From the NCBI GenBank assembly GCA_018714645.1, contig DVND01000006.1, forward strand, positions 1-7,134: DNA of 7,134 bases. Reading direction: 5' to 3'. The position numbers and the translations under genes were made by a program. Source of the DNA: Candidatus Avimonoglobus intestinipullorum. Its GTDB lineage: Bacteria; Bacillota; Clostridia; UBA1381. The notes beneath the pieces were generated by a model. That model was given only the letters and a program-made list of their open reading frames with translations, was not told the DNA's origin and ran no database searches. The number at the start of each line of letters is the position of its first letter. The stretch's first letter is position 1. Shown here one piece after another: positions 1 through 7,077 of the stretch.

Positions 1-806
1 GGTTCCCCGACAGTTCCCTGCTCAGCGGTTATGAAAAATTTGAATATGCCCAAAAAGCCATGGCGATCGGGGTAATGGAATATCACTTGAAGCCGGTGCT
101 GTTCAAAGATATTATCGCGGCGGTACAGAGAGCCGTTAAGAAAATTAAAAGCGAAGAGGTAAAGCGGGATATTGAAATCCAGTACCAGCAGAACGTTGAA
201 AAGTATATCAGCACTTCCAAAAAGCTCTTTCTAATGAATTTACTGAGCGGCGCGCCTATGGAGCAGGAGGAGCTGCTGGAAAATTTGCGGCTTTTTGGTA
301 TTATGCAGATCAAAAATTCCTGTTGCGCCGCCTGTATTGATTTTTTGGACAGCGACCTGGAAAATTCAGATATTTGGGATCCGGAAACCGATTTGGATAA
401 GCTCCGGTTCGCGGTGCACAATGTGATGAATGAAGTGCTGGCGGGAACAGACGTGGCTTTTAAGGACAATGCCGGGAGGACGGTGGTTTTACTGTTTGAC
501 TGTACAGCCGAAGACGCGACTTATGAGAAAATGAAAGCATGCGTGGAACTGGTTGAGGAGCTGCTGTTTGTACAGTTGCTGGCTGTTGTGGGGAAGCTGG
601 TTTCAAACCCGCAGCAAATTGCGGATTCCTATGGGGATGCGCAGGCGGGGTATGCCGTCCGGGCGTTCTATTTGGAACGGGGGGTGTTCTGGAACCGGGA
701 GAATGCCGAACTGCCGGACATCCCGGAGGATCAGCTGATGGCGTGTCTTGACTGGAATTCCAAAGGGAACGCAGACCAGAAATCCCGAGCGAACGGTTTA
801 CATTGA
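1..806 (+). pseudogene. YesN-type response regulator, middle fragment; C-terminal HTH lost
   Basis: This frame is open from base 3 (the gene starts left of the window) to a TGA at 804-806. The first residues show the end of a receiver domain: LLSGYEKFEYAQKA, with the alpha4/beta5 Ser/Gly-Tyr region, then GVMEYHLKPV, with the conserved Lys-Pro that follows beta5. After it come a helical linker (AVQRAVKKIKSEE) and the long middle domain typical of YesN/AraC-type regulators, including LFLMNLLSG and, near the end, LLAVVGKLVSNPQQIADSYGDAQ (compare the family pattern G-x-x-V, SY-x-x-A). In this family two AraC-type helix-turn-helix motifs should follow in the last ~100 residues. Here they are absent: after roughly GNADQ (about base 780) the frame runs into unrelated sequence and stops. 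The phosphoacceptor Asp is off the left edge. Intact homologues pair with YesM-type sensor kinases and control sugar uptake and glycosidase genes, which fits the neighbours. Without an HTH this product should not bind DNA. The family call is firm; the cause of truncation is open. Confidence 0.85.
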
Positions 807-3384
807 CACATTGACGGTTTTCCACCAGGATACAGTGGACTTACCTGTATCCACGCCGGAAAATCCCCAGACCATGCAGTTAGGAAATTCGGAATATATA
901 TCCCGCGTACAGGGCGCCCATTCCCGGGAGGTGGGGCCAAACGGCGTTGGCGTCACTTTTTTGGCCAGCTCCGAGGTGGTGAAAAATGACAGCACTGCGC
1001 GCTGGAAGGTGTTCAGTCCTCAATGGGTATTGGATGAAAATCCGGCAACAAAAAATTCCTCCGCATTGTATACGCAGGAGGAGGCAGAAAATGAATGGAT
1101 CGAGGTCGTTTTGCCGGAGGCTGAAGAGATTCAGCAGGTGACGCTGGTGCCGTCCCAGTATGGGCATTGCTTCCCCATTGACTATCGGATTGAAATCAGC
1201 GCAGATGGGGAAACCTGGCAGCAGGCGGCGGCTGTCACCGGCTGCCGGGTGGGGAACCAAACGCCGCAGGAACACCGGTTTGCGCCGGTGTCGGCGAAAT
1301 ACGTCCGTGTCTATTCCACCAGGCTGAAGCCGGAAGGGAATATATATTATGCACAATTTGCGGATATTAAGGTCTATAACACCCAAGATGAAAATGTAGC
1401 GGCGCATGGGAACGGCGCTGTGGCCCGGGCGTCCAACCCCTTAAACGGCACGTATTTCGACTATGCAGAATTTTATGACGATGTGTTCGGCCTGGGCGTC
1501 CAATGGGTGAATATTACCAATGAATGGGCGTATAGCGACTATTGCAGCGGAAAGGACACGCAGCCGCTGCAAACGGAAATCGCGAATTTTCAGCTGCTCC
1601 ATGAGAACCAGGTGCAGATCCTGTACCGCTTTACCAATGCGCCGTCTTATGAGGAGATTGCACAAGACAGGGATTTGGCGGCGGAGCGGTACATCGCTGC
1701 GATAGAACCGCGGGTCGCGGCGCTGAAGGACTATGTGGATGTCTGGGGGATTTTCGGGGAGATCAATGCGTTTGAGGAACGGCGGCTTTACGGCCGGGAA
1801 GCGGCGGAGAATTATGCGTATGTCATCCAAAAAGTGGCGGGGCGCATCCGGGAGCTGGACCCGGACGCCAAAATCAATATCGCTACGGCGCTGATTGATT
1901 TCACCTGGACCCGCGATATGCTGGAGTGCGGATTGGCGGACGTGGTGGACGTGATCGGGATCCATATTTATAAGGAACAGCCGCTGGAATTGACAATGCC
2001 GGAAATGGCGGGTACTTTTATCGAAAATGGGTACAAGAAAAGCGCTGATGAGCAGCCTTATGAAAACTATTTGCAGGAATACAGCGCTTATCAGGCGCTT
2101 GTGGAGCGCTTTAATCCGGACATTGAAATCATGGTGACGGAAACCAGCGTACAGCTGGCGGACAATCCGCGGGAGAATGCGATCCAGGCCAAATATCTGA
2201 CCCGGCAGTATATGGTTGATAAAATGGCGGGAGCCAAGGGCACGTTCTGGTTCACCGTAGACCCGATCCAGGCGGATTCTGTGGTTTCCACGCTGGTTTC
2301 GACTGCCGGTACACGGCGGCCGGCATGGTATGCTTTGAAAAATTATGCCGCGGTATTCTCCGAGGCGGAAAAAACCGATGATGTTGCCATACAGGTCAGC
2401 GGAAACACCAATGACCTGATGCATGCGGTATTTGAAACTCCGGAGGAATATCTGGTGGCGTATTGGTACGCGTTGCCGTTCCGGGGGGATTTCCCGGGAG
2501 GGACAATTGATATACGGCTGGACGTACCGGAGGGCGCGGACGTGACGGCGGTGGATTTATACACCGGCGCCGAGCAGCGCGTCCATTTGACCGACGGCGT
2601 CATCCAAAACCTGGTAGCGCGGGATTATGTGTCTGTGCTGCGGGTGCCCAAAACAAAAAGCGTTCAGCAGATCATTCAATGGGACAGCCTGGATGCTTGC
2701 GCTTCAAACTGGCAGGCAGCGCCGGAGGGCGTCCTGGTGCTGGAGCAGAACACAAAGGGCACGCGGTTAAAAGAGGGCAAGGGTTCTATGGCGCTGCACA
2801 GGACTGCGGCGGGTACGGCGGAAATCGGGAATGGCGGCAGCCTGCCGGTTCTGGCGGGGAAAACGCCGCAATCCATTTGTATGTGGGTATATTGTGCCGG
2901 CGCCGGCGGTCAATTGTCCCTGGCGGGCAGCCGGGATGGCAAAGAGGTTTACAGCGCCCCGCAAACACTTGCCCCGGGATGGCAATATATGCGGTTTGAA
3001 ACCCCGGAAATAGACACGGTGCAGGCGATTATTTGGCAGAGCGGGGACAATGATGGCACTTTGTATATTGACGACATACGGGCGGTGTATGAAAGCCGGC
3101 CGCAGTCTGTAGTAGGGAATGCATCTCTTGTGGGTGAGGACGGCGTATGGACGTTTTCAGCGGATATTGCAGATGGCGGAGAACTTAAGGAATTGACGGT
3201 GATCATTGCGGAATATGACGATACGGGCAGGATGGCCGGTGCGGAACTGAGAGAAGCGGACACCGCACAAGGCGGGACGGTGACCCTTCAGTGCGCGCGT
3301 ACGCAGAAGCGCGCAAAGGCCTTTGTATTTACGGATTTAAATACGCTTGTGCCGCTGACGGAAGCAATCGCCGCGGGACAATAA
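748..3384 (+). CDS. Modular clan GH-A-like glycoside hydrolase with F5/8C module, 5'-truncated
   Basis: The open frame carries, by residue counted from a TTG at 748: 14-26, the end of a beta-sandwich module (TVYIDTLTV); about 70-211, an F5/8 type C (discoidin, CBM32-like) module with ARWKVFSPQWVLDEN, EWIEVVLPE, YRIEISADGETW and KYVRVYS; about 235-540, a TIM barrel of clan GH-A type with E338 in WGIFGEIN as likely acid/base and E465 in IMVTET as likely nucleophile, 127 residues apart; about 545-638, a C-terminal beta-domain (LVAYWYALPF, DLYTGAEQ); about 640-785, a second carbohydrate-binding-like sandwich ending in TLYIDDIRAVYE; and 790-878, a short sandwich ending in AFVFTDLNTLVPL, a kind common at the C-termini of clostridial surface enzymes. 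The exact GH family and substrate are not recognised; GH39- or GH5-like folds are possible. The TTG start has no properly spaced ribosome-binding site and lies inside the regulator fragment. No signal peptide is present, so the true start has been lost. It should be a secreted polysaccharide-acting enzyme in intact form. It is 15 bp upstream of the rhamnosidase gene, so the two are probably one operon. Confidence 0.75.
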   Translation: MTGIPKGTQTRNPERTVYIDTLTVFHQDTVDLPVSTPENPQTMQLGNSEYISRVQGAHSREVGPNGVGVTFLASSEVVKNDSTARWKVFSPQWVLDENPATKNSSALYTQEEAENEWIEVVLPEAEEIQQVTLVPSQYGHCFPIDYRIEISADGETWQQAAAVTGCRVGNQTPQEHRFAPVSAKYVRVYSTRLKPEGNIYYAQFADIKVYNTQDENVAAHGNGAVARASNPLNGTYFDYAEFYDDVFGLGVQWVNITNEWAYSDYCSGKDTQPLQTEIANFQLLHENQVQILYRFTNAPSYEEIAQDRDLAAERYIAAIEPRVAALKDYVDVWGIFGEINAFEERRLYGREAAENYAYVIQKVAGRIRELDPDAKINIATALIDFTWTRDMLECGLADVVDVIGIHIYKEQPLELTMPEMAGTFIENGYKKSADEQPYENYLQEYSAYQALVERFNPDIEIMVTETSVQLADNPRENAIQAKYLTRQYMVDKMAGAKGTFWFTVDPIQADSVVSTLVSTAGTRRPAWYALKNYAAVFSEAEKTDDVAIQVSGNTNDLMHAVFETPEEYLVAYWYALPFRGDFPGGTIDIRLDVPEGADVTAVDLYTGAEQRVHLTDGVIQNLVARDYVSVLRVPKTKSVQQIIQWDSLDACASNWQAAPEGVLVLEQNTKGTRLKEGKGSMALHRTAAGTAEIGNGGSLPVLAGKTPQSICMWVYCAGAGGQLSLAGSRDGKEVYSAPQTLAPGWQYMRFETPEIDTVQAIIWQSGDNDGTLYIDDIRAVYESRPQSVVGNASLVGEDGVWTFSADIADGGELKELTVIIAEYDDTGRMAGAELREADTAQGGTVTLQCARTQKRAKAFVFTDLNTLVPLTEAIAAGQ
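762..796. other. Out-of-frame junction between regulator and glycoside hydrolase
   Basis: Regulator-like sequence in one frame ends near base 775-780, and hydrolase-like sequence in another frame begins near 785-796 with RTVYIDTLTVF, which reads like the last strand of a carbohydrate-binding beta-sandwich. Both families lose expected parts here: the regulator its HTH, the hydrolase its signal peptide and most of its first module. No insertion sequence, long repeat or target-site duplication is visible at the join. A deletion that removed the intervening genes, or an assembly join, explains this best. The exact breakpoint cannot be fixed by eye. Confidence 0.7.
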
Positions 3385-3386
3385 AC

Positions 3387-3393
3387 AAGGAGG
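3387..3393 (+). promoter_or_regulatory. Ribosome-binding site for the GH78 gene
   Basis: AAGGAGG lies 6 bases before the ATG at 3400 and just after the TAA (3382-3384) of the upstream hydrolase. It fixes the rhamnosidase start. The 15-base gap with no promoter-like sequence argues for co-transcription. Confidence 0.85.
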
Positions 3394-3399
3394 GGACTT

Positions 3400-4440
3400 A
3401 TGTTTCAGGAGGCAAAATGGATTATCTATATTCAGGAGCATGAATTGGAGACGGCAATGCCGATCATGCGGAAGGCTTTTACCGTCAGCGGCCCGGTGAA
3501 AAAGGCGGAACTGTGCATTTGCGGGCTGGGGCTGGGCGTATATTATCTGAATGGACAGGCGGTGACAGAAGACGTGCTGACGACGCCCATCTCAAACTAT
3601 GATATAAAAACCTATTATAACCGGTATGACGTTTCCGCGTTCCTGCGGCCGGGTGAAAATGTCCTTGGGGCGATGCTGGGAAATGGCTGGTACAATAATC
3701 CCTGTAAAACCTGGTCATTTGATGCGGCAACCTGGCGGGATTACCCGAAGCTGATTGCACAGCTGGATGTTGAATATGCAGACGGGAAGCGGGAATGCAT
3801 CGTATCCGACGCTTCCTGGCGGGCGAAGCTTGGGCCGGTGACATATAACCATACGCGCATCGGGGAAACCTTTGACGCCCGGCTGGAGCCGGCGGGCTGG
3901 GCGGAGCCCGGATTTGACGACGGGGATTGGGACAATGCAAAAATCTGGTTCGGCAGCGGCGGCAAGCTGATAGAGAATTATATCGAGCCCGTCAGAAGAA
4001 TCCGGACGATTATACCGGAAAGGCGCAGCGGGCATGTATACAGTGTGGGAAAGAACATTGCCGGCTGGGTGAAGATCCGTGTCCGCGGCAAGCCGGGCGC
4101 CCGGGTGCAGATTACATACGGCGAACGCATCACAGAGGACGGACGGGTCGACAATGCGCCGGAGAGCATGTTTGTGCAGGATGTGGAACGGCCCAAGGGG
4201 GATGTATACATTCTCCGGGGAGAGGGTGTAGAAGAGTGGGAGCCCCGGTTTGTATATCACGGGTTCGCCTATTTTGAACTTGCGGGTGATTTTGAGGAAA
4301 TTACGCCGACGGCCGTTGAGGTGCATACGGACTTGGAGCAGGTTGGGTCATTTTCCTGCAGCGATGAGATGCTGAATAAAATTCACGAAGCATCTGTGAA
4401 TTCCACCCTTTCCAATGTGATGAGCATCCCCACGGACTGA
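3400..4440 (+). CDS. GH78 N-terminal fragment (346 aa up to the TGA)
   Basis: This fragment has the accessory beta-domains of GH78. The rhamnosidase N-terminal, lectin-like domain spans about residues 5-180: ELCICGLGLGVYYLNGQ, a Tyr-rich stretch near NRYDVSAFLRPGENVLGAML, then GNGWYNN. The second beta-sandwich spans about 190-310 (RIRTIIPE, GKNIAGWVKIRVRGKPGARV, YILRGEGVEEWEPRFVYHGF, then VHTDLEQVGSFSCSDEMLNKI). The alpha/alpha barrel has only just begun when the frame stops at D346. If this were the only product it would lack the general acid, the general base and the whole barrel, so it could at most bind carbohydrate. There is a strong ribosome-binding site in front of it. Confidence 0.85.
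   Translation: MFQEAKWIIYIQEHELETAMPIMRKAFTVSGPVKKAELCICGLGLGVYYLNGQAVTEDVLTTPISNYDIKTYYNRYDVSAFLRPGENVLGAMLGNGWYNNPCKTWSFDAATWRDYPKLIAQLDVEYADGKRECIVSDASWRAKLGPVTYNHTRIGETFDARLEPAGWAEPGFDDGDWDNAKIWFGSGGKLIENYIEPVRRIRTIIPERRSGHVYSVGKNIAGWVKIRVRGKPGARVQITYGERITEDGRVDNAPESMFVQDVERPKGDVYILRGEGVEEWEPRFVYHGFAYFELAGDFEEITPTAVEVHTDLEQVGSFSCSDEMLNKIHEASVNSTLSNVMSIPTD
4438..4440 (+). other. In-frame TGA at the conserved Cys of the GH78 catalytic motif
   Basis: The codons read ccc acg gac TGA ccc cac cgg gaa, i.e. P-T-D-stop-P-H-R-E. The family has Cys at this place. The base after the stop is C, a context known to be leaky for UGA in bacteria. The long ORFs in the window use TGC/TGT for Cys and TGG for Trp and contain no other in-frame TGA, so general code change is not supported. 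Confidence 0.9.
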
Positions 4441-5529
4441 CCCCACCGGGAACAGCTTGGATGGACGGGGGATGTTGCGATTTCGGCGGAACAGGCCTTG
4501 ATGAATTTTGATATTAAAACTGTTTACAAGCGGTGGCTCCGGGAGTTCCGGGATGTGCAGCGCTCCAGCGGCCAGCTGCCGGTGACAGTGCCGCTGACGC
4601 CCTGGCGGTGGCGTTGGTTCGGAGGTCCGGCATGGGACGCGGCGTTTTTTACTGTCCCGTATGCAATTTACAATAGTACAGGCGATGCAGAGATCATCCG
4701 GGAAAATTTTGACGCGATGGTGCGGTATTTGGATTTTGCCTATACCATCAGCGATCATTATATTATTGATTTTTTCCTCGGAGACCATTGCCCGCCGGAA
4801 GGCTGCAAGAAATGCGGTGTTGATTTGACCGCGACAGCGTATTACCACACAATTGCAAAAACGGTGGCGGCATGCGCCCGGATTATCGGCCGGGATGCGG
4901 AGCCGTACATGACGCTGGCAGAAAATATCAAGGCGGCGTTCCGCAAAGCATTTATAAAAGACGGCAGGATTCAATATGACTGCCAGACGGCATACGCCTG
5001 TGCGATTTATCACGGCTTGTATGAAGAAGATGAAATACCGTCAGCCATTGCGCGGCTGGTAGAATTGATACGGGAAAAGGGCAATCATTTTGATGTGGGA
5101 ATATTGGGCGCAAAGGCTATGTTTTCCGTATTATCTCAAAACGGGCAGGCGGAACTGCTGTATCAGATGGTTACGAACCCAACCATGCCCAGTTATGCGT
5201 ATTGGATCAACCAAGGGATGACGACGTTTGGTGAATTTTGGAATATGCGCCTGTCCCGGAACCATCATATGTATTCGGAGGTGGACAATTGGTTTTACCG
5301 CTATTTGGCCGGAATCCGGCTGGAGGCGGGGAAAATCATTATTGAACCCATATTTTTGCAGGGATTGGACTGGGTCAGGGCACACCACCGGGATATCCAT
5401 GTGTTCTGGGATCGGGAGCATATTGAAGTATCCGTCCCGCAAGCGGCGGTTCTGGTATTGGGAAAAACCAGCATACCGCTTGATAAAGGGACCCACAGGT
5501 TTAGAAGGGATCCGGCTGAAAAGGTTTAA
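4441..5529 (+). pseudogene. GH78 C-terminal fragment (alpha/alpha barrel and tail) downstream of the TGA
   Basis: The frame resumes directly after the TGA with PHREQLGWTGD (E351 = predicted general acid, D358), then barrel helices with GGPAWDAAFFTVPYAIY, FLGDHCPPEG and ATAYYHT. The C-terminal part of the barrel reads GMTTFGEFWN (E612 = predicted general base), NHHMYSEVDNWFYRYLAGI, then a short C-terminal beta-domain (IIIEPIF, LDWVRAHH, HIEVSVPQAAVLVLG). Internal start codons occur at 4498 (TTG) and 4501 (ATG), but neither has a convincing ribosome-binding site, and starting there would omit E351 and D358. Independent, active translation of this half is therefore unlikely. It ends in TAA. Confidence 0.85.
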
Positions 5530-5552
5530 ATTTTTAAAAAGTGCCGGTATGG

Positions 5553-5584
5553 AAAGGCAGCCGCTTGCAAGCGGCTGCCTTTTT
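5553..5584 (+). terminator. Rho-independent terminator after the GH78 gene
   Basis: A perfect 15-bp inverted repeat (arms 5553-5567 and 5568-5582, starting AAAGGCAGCCGC, tight TTGCAA turn) runs into a T tract at 5580-5584. It lies 23 bases after the TAA of the rhamnosidase frame and should end the hydrolase/rhamnosidase transcript. The A run on the left arm could also allow some termination on the opposite strand. Confidence 0.92.
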
Positions 5585-5643
5585 GTGCGGGAAGGCCGAT
5601 ATTTTCGATCAAAACCGGGAGGATATACGATTCCAAATGCTTG

Positions 5644-5672
5644 TTTACTTACGGGCTGTAACGTGATATAAT
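5644..5672 (+). promoter_or_regulatory. Sigma-A-type promoter for the GH3 lipoprotein gene
   Basis: A -35-like TTTACT (5644-5649) and a perfect -10 TATAAT (5667-5672) are separated by 17 bases, with an extended -10 TG at 5664-5665. Transcription would begin near 5679, giving a leader of about 97 bases. The rest of 5585-5775 holds only two weak hairpins (for example CACTT/AAGTG near 5684-5703); no riboswitch or clear operator is recognised. Confidence 0.8.
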
Positions 5673-5759
5673 GTCTATATATGCACTTGTGGATAAAAGT
5701 GTACGGAAGCATTGGGGCGGAATGGAACGCCGCGGGAATGACGGATGTATACAAAGGAT

Positions 5760-5765
5760 GGGAGG
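5760..5765 (+). promoter_or_regulatory. Ribosome-binding site for the GH3 gene
   Basis: GGGAGG lies 10 bases before the ATG at 5776. It supports this start, which also gives a complete lipoprotein signal peptide. The ATG at 5745 is in another frame. Confidence 0.75.
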
Positions 5766-5775
5766 ATGATCCAGA

Positions 5776-6936
5776 ATGAGACGGTTGGCAGGGTTGTTGA
5801 TGGCGGGATGGATGTTGATGGCGGCGGGATGCGCCCCGGAGGAGGCGCCTGTACCGGCGGAAACGGGCGGGATTGTATCGGAATCGCCCGCAGCGGCGGA
5901 TACACCTGTTTCCACGGATGCGCCCGTGCAAAAAAGCGCGCTTGCGCAAATTGTGGACGACATGACCTTGGAGGAAAAAGTGGGGCAGATGTTCATCGCC
6001 CGCTGCCCGGAAACAGATGCGGCATCGTTGGCGGGGGAATACCAGCTGGGCGGCTATATCCTGTTTGCGCGGGATTTTGAGAACAGCAGCCCGGAACAGT
6101 TGAAAAATACGTTGGAATCTTACCAGGAGCAAACGGAATTGCCGCTGTTTATCGGCGTGGATGAGGAAGGCGGCACGGTGGTGCGCACCAGCAGATATCA
6201 GCAATTTCGGGACGAGCGGTTTGCATCGCCGCAGGCGCTGTACCAGCAGGGCGGCTTTGACGCGGTCGCAGCGGATGCCAGGGAAAAGTCTGAATTTTTG
6301 CTGGGGCTGGGTATTAATCTGAATTTTGCCCCGGTCTGCGATGTTTCTCAAAATCCGGAGGATTTTATCTATGCGCGCGCTTTCGGAAAGGATGCGGCGG
6401 CGACTGCGGAATACGTGCGGGTGGTCGTGGAAGCGATGGATGCGGCGGGCATCGGCAGCGTATTGAAGCATTTCCCGGGCTATGGGGACAATGTGGACAC
6501 CCACACCGGCGTAGCCCACGACCAGCGCAGCTATGAAACCTTCCGGCGGAGCGATTTCCTGCCGTTTGAGGCCGGCATTGAAGCCGGCGCAGGGATGGTG
6601 CTGGTATCCCATAACATTGTGGAATGCATGGATGCGGATTATCCGGCGTCGCTGTCCAAAAATGTGCATGATATCCTGCGAGAGGAGCTGGGCTTTGACG
6701 GCGTAGTGATCACCGACGATTTGGCGATGGACGCCATCGGGGAATTTGCGGGGGACAATGAGGCGGCGGTTCTGGCGGTGCAGGCCGGCAACGACATGCT
6801 CTGCTGTACGGATTTTCAAACCCAAATCCCGGCGGTGGTACAGGCTGTACGGGATGGGACGGTGGCGGAAGAGCGGATTGATGCATCGGTGCTGCGGATT
6901 TTAAAGCTCAAGGAGCGGCTGGACATTTTAGAATAA
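5776..6936 (+). CDS. nagZ: GH3 beta-N-acetylhexosaminidase (NagZ-like) lipoprotein
   Basis: This 386-residue protein looks intact. Residues 1-19 form a lipoprotein signal peptide: MRR, a hydrophobic stretch and the lipobox MAAGC, with C19 as the lipidated residue. A low-complexity Pro/Ala/Glu linker (20-55) would set the enzyme off the membrane. The GH3 barrel follows: MTLEEKVGQMF (63-73), GGYILFARDF, FIGVDEEGGTVVR (D129 likely contacts substrate), LNFAPVCDV (182-190), R201 in YARAFG, KHFPGYGDNVDTH (K231-H232, D241-H243) and ITDDLAMD (312-319). The D-x-H dyad is the NagZ hallmark, with His as acid/base (D232/H234 in Bacillus subtilis NagZ), and D314 is the predicted nucleophile. NagZ enzymes remove beta-1,4-linked N-acetylglucosamine from muropeptides or other glycans; some GH3 relatives also accept glucosides, so the substrate is inferred. 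There is no C-terminal GH3 domain, as in other single-domain NagZ proteins. It has its own promoter and is separated from the rhamnosidase unit by a terminator, so it is probably regulated independently. Confidence 0.92.
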   Translation: MRRLAGLLMAGWMLMAAGCAPEEAPVPAETGGIVSESPAAADTPVSTDAPVQKSALAQIVDDMTLEEKVGQMFIARCPETDAASLAGEYQLGGYILFARDFENSSPEQLKNTLESYQEQTELPLFIGVDEEGGTVVRTSRYQQFRDERFASPQALYQQGGFDAVAADAREKSEFLLGLGINLNFAPVCDVSQNPEDFIYARAFGKDAAATAEYVRVVVEAMDAAGIGSVLKHFPGYGDNVDTHTGVAHDQRSYETFRRSDFLPFEAGIEAGAGMVLVSHNIVECMDADYPASLSKNVHDILREELGFDGVVITDDLAMDAIGEFAGDNEAAVLAVQAGNDMLCCTDFQTQIPAVVQAVRDGTVAEERIDASVLRILKLKERLDILE

Positions 6937-7077
6937 AAGGGGACATTTATTGTAATGCAAAAGGCAGTATTGAAAGCATTTGGGACGGACACAGAAGAAA
7001 CAGAACGGAATATGGCTGCAAGCGTTGTGAATGCATAGCCACAGTAAGAGACTGCCGAGTAATTGAAGAACACTTTG
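6937..7077 (+). other. Unassigned AT-richer stretch after the GH3 gene
   Basis: No known family is recognised between the GH3 stop and the last terminator. One frame holds the small ORF at 6955-7038. Another is free of stops up to a TAA at 7098-7100, but has no ATG or GTG codon and its only TTG is the final sense codon. It reads as a Cys/Arg-rich string (YGCKRCEC, then RDCRVIEEHFEKERVFL). Base composition is visibly richer in A than in the flanking gene. It may simply be the 3' untranslated region of the GH3 transcript, or the remnant of a former gene. Confidence 0.4.
6955..7038 (+). CDS. Possible small ORF, 27 aa, unknown
   Basis: An ATG at 6955 follows an AAGGGGA-like sequence (6937-6943) by 11 bases and runs 27 codons to a TAG at 7036-7038 (product begins MQKAVLKAFGTDTEE and ends ASVVNA). 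It is hydrophilic, with no signal peptide, membrane segment or recognised motif. It could be a small peptide gene co-transcribed with the GH3 gene, a gene fragment or chance. There is no strong evidence that it is translated. Confidence 0.2.
   Translation: MQKAVLKAFGTDTEETERNMAASVVNA

Larger units (their letters stand above)
3400..5529 (+). pseudogene. GH78 alpha-L-rhamnosidase, interrupted by one in-frame TGA
   Basis: Read through codon 347, this is a 709-residue GH78 enzyme, near the usual family length. GH78 enzymes hydrolyse terminal alpha-L-rhamnosyl residues from plant polysaccharides, glycosides or bacterial glycans by an inverting mechanism. The family active-site block reads SIPTD-stop-PHREQLGWTGD, where family members have DCP-x-R-E. 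By spacing, D346, E351 and D358 match D567, E572 and D579 of the characterised Bacillus sp. GL1 RhaB, and E612 (in TTFGEFW) matches its E841. The only defect is TGA in place of the Cys codon (TGC/TGT), a single-base change. The frame is intact on both sides and ends in TAA at 5527-5529. No signal peptide is present, so it would act in the cytoplasm on imported rhamnosides. It is probably co-transcribed with the upstream hydrolase and ends at the terminator at 5553. Family identity is very secure; whether the gene is dead, mis-sequenced or recoded cannot be settled here. Confidence 0.9.

Noticed and set aside
725..740. GGAGG followed 8 bases later by ATG (738) as a start for the hydrolase
   Set aside because: The ATG is in the regulator frame, not the hydrolase frame. 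The GGAGG encodes part of the regulator linker (PED).
755..760. EcoRI site GAATTC near the regulator/hydrolase junction, as a sign of a cloning join
   Set aside because: The same hexamer also occurs at 4398-4403 inside the GH78 gene, so it is not informative. The apparent breakpoint also lies about 15-35 bases further on.
748..806. Programmed frameshift joining regulator and hydrolase into one protein
   Set aside because: There is no strong slippery heptamer with a downstream structure, both partners lack essential domains at the join, and the resulting domain order makes no functional sense.
4441..4471. SECIS-like hairpin directly after the TGA (CCCC at 4441-4444 with GGGG at 4467-4470)
   Set aside because: The pairing is short and interrupted, no typical apical loop is seen, and the bases are largely dictated by the conserved protein motif. 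It is too weak to claim selenocysteine insertion.
5131..6825. Very long open frame on the minus strand (564 codons)
   Set aside because: It crosses the terminator and promoter region and lies opposite well-supported GH78 and GH3 genes. Its product is rich in Arg, His and Ile without recognisable domains, typical of an antisense shadow.
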